A DNA stretch of 64,000 nucleotides from Butyrivibrio sp. M55 (GTDB lineage Bacteria; Bacillota; Clostridia; Lachnospirales; Lachnospiraceae). Below, piece by piece: positions 63,922-64,000 of the stretch. The stretch lies in contig NZ_FPCD01000013.1 of the NCBI RefSeq assembly GCF_900116865.1, positions 23,694 through 87,693 of the forward strand, given 5' to 3'. The notes beneath the pieces are model-generated. The model searched no databases, was not told the origin of the DNA, and saw only the letters and a list, made by a program, of their open reading frames with translations. Within the stretch, counting starts at the first letter, position 1. The number at the start of each line of letters is the position of its first letter. Both the position numbers and the translations under genes were made by a program.

Positions 63922-64000
63922 AATGAGTTCCTCCTCTTGTATTATATGATATTTAAGGGATTAACTCATTTTAAAATGTACTAATTAGATGCTAGCACTA

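Larger units (their letters stand above)
62691..63982 (-). mobile_element. Complete IS3-family insertion sequence (1292 bp)
   Basis: Terminal inverted repeats: AGTACAAATTAAAATGAG at 62691-62708 and the complement of AGTACATTTTAAAATGAG at 63965-63982 (two mismatches). AAT flanks both sides (62688-62690 and 63983-63985), a 3-bp target duplication as made by IS3 elements. Two overlapping frames (orfA, orfB) are on the minus strand. Both ends and genes look intact, so it may still move. Confidence 0.9.

Noticed and set aside
1..64000. tRNA, rRNA genes or CRISPR arrays
   Set aside because: None seen on reading either strand; no cloverleaf with CCA end or regularly spaced repeats was found by eye.

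Overview
The window comes from a low-to-moderate GC, Gram-positive anaerobe and looks like a Lachnospiraceae chromosome of the Butyrivibrio/Pseudobutyrivibrio type. Support for this: strong AGGAGG ribosome binding sites, many lipoproteins with a classical lipobox, many chemoreceptors and TRAP/ABC importers, a clostridial agr quorum-sensing locus, and a secreted GH11-CBM36-CE4 xylanase/deacetylase of the kind rumen fibre degraders carry. The genus is inferred; no rRNA or tRNA gene is present to confirm it.

Layout. 0-3.5 kb: the end of a CapA-type metallophosphatase, a WG-repeat protein, a small membrane protein and a lipoprotein, followed by a 194-bp imperfect palindrome (3478-3671). 3.8-11 kb: M3 oligopeptidase, GNAT acetyltransferase, SpoU RNA methyltransferase, phosphohexomutase, diguanylate cyclase and a D-2-hydroxyacid dehydrogenase. 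11-15.4 kb: two small reverse-strand genes, an acidic-tailed lipoprotein, a chemoreceptor and a membrane glycosyltransferase. 15.4-23.3 kb: a signalling operon with a YuxH-like EAL/HDOD protein, a 1260-residue hybrid kinase built on degenerate GGDEF-EAL modules, a double receiver and a stand-alone paralogue of the kinase's front half. 23.5-31.6 kb: a PrsW-type protease, then a complete TRAP importer (DctP, DctQ, DctM) next to a two-component system and a second, membrane-anchored DctP-like protein, probably its sensor. 31.6-34.8 kb: a divergent agr locus (agrA-agrB on the minus strand, agrC-agrD on the plus strand). It includes a 45-residue AgrD pre-peptide and two LytTR direct-repeat boxes with identical spacing to their -10 elements. 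34.8-45 kb: a Q/P-rich membrane protein, two small proteins, two chemoreceptors with a family-5 solute-binding lipoprotein, and a methyltransferase-YdcF fusion.

45-51.2 kb holds the most unusual system. A consensus promoter and a structured leader ending in U7 precede an operon for a polar-amino-acid-type ABC importer (ATPase, binding lipoprotein, two permeases) followed by NifK-like and NifD-like proteins. All P-cluster-type cysteines and the NifD Cys275 equivalent are kept, but the NifD residues Gln191, His195 and His442 are not, and no NifH is encoded nearby. The likely reading is a nitrogenase-like reductase acting on an imported solute, not a nitrogenase.

51.2-56.7 kb: an LppM-like lipoprotein, the modular xylanase, a YitT-family protein, and two uncharacterised genes. 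56.8-64 kb is an AT-richer accessory region: two frameshifted genes, an HNH nuclease with a coupled 38-residue ORF, a membrane protein, an acidic small protein, an ankyrin-repeat protein, an ATC-hydrolase-family protein that lacks its usual C-terminal end, and a complete IS3-family element (62691-63982) with an AAT target duplication and a -1 frameshift site.
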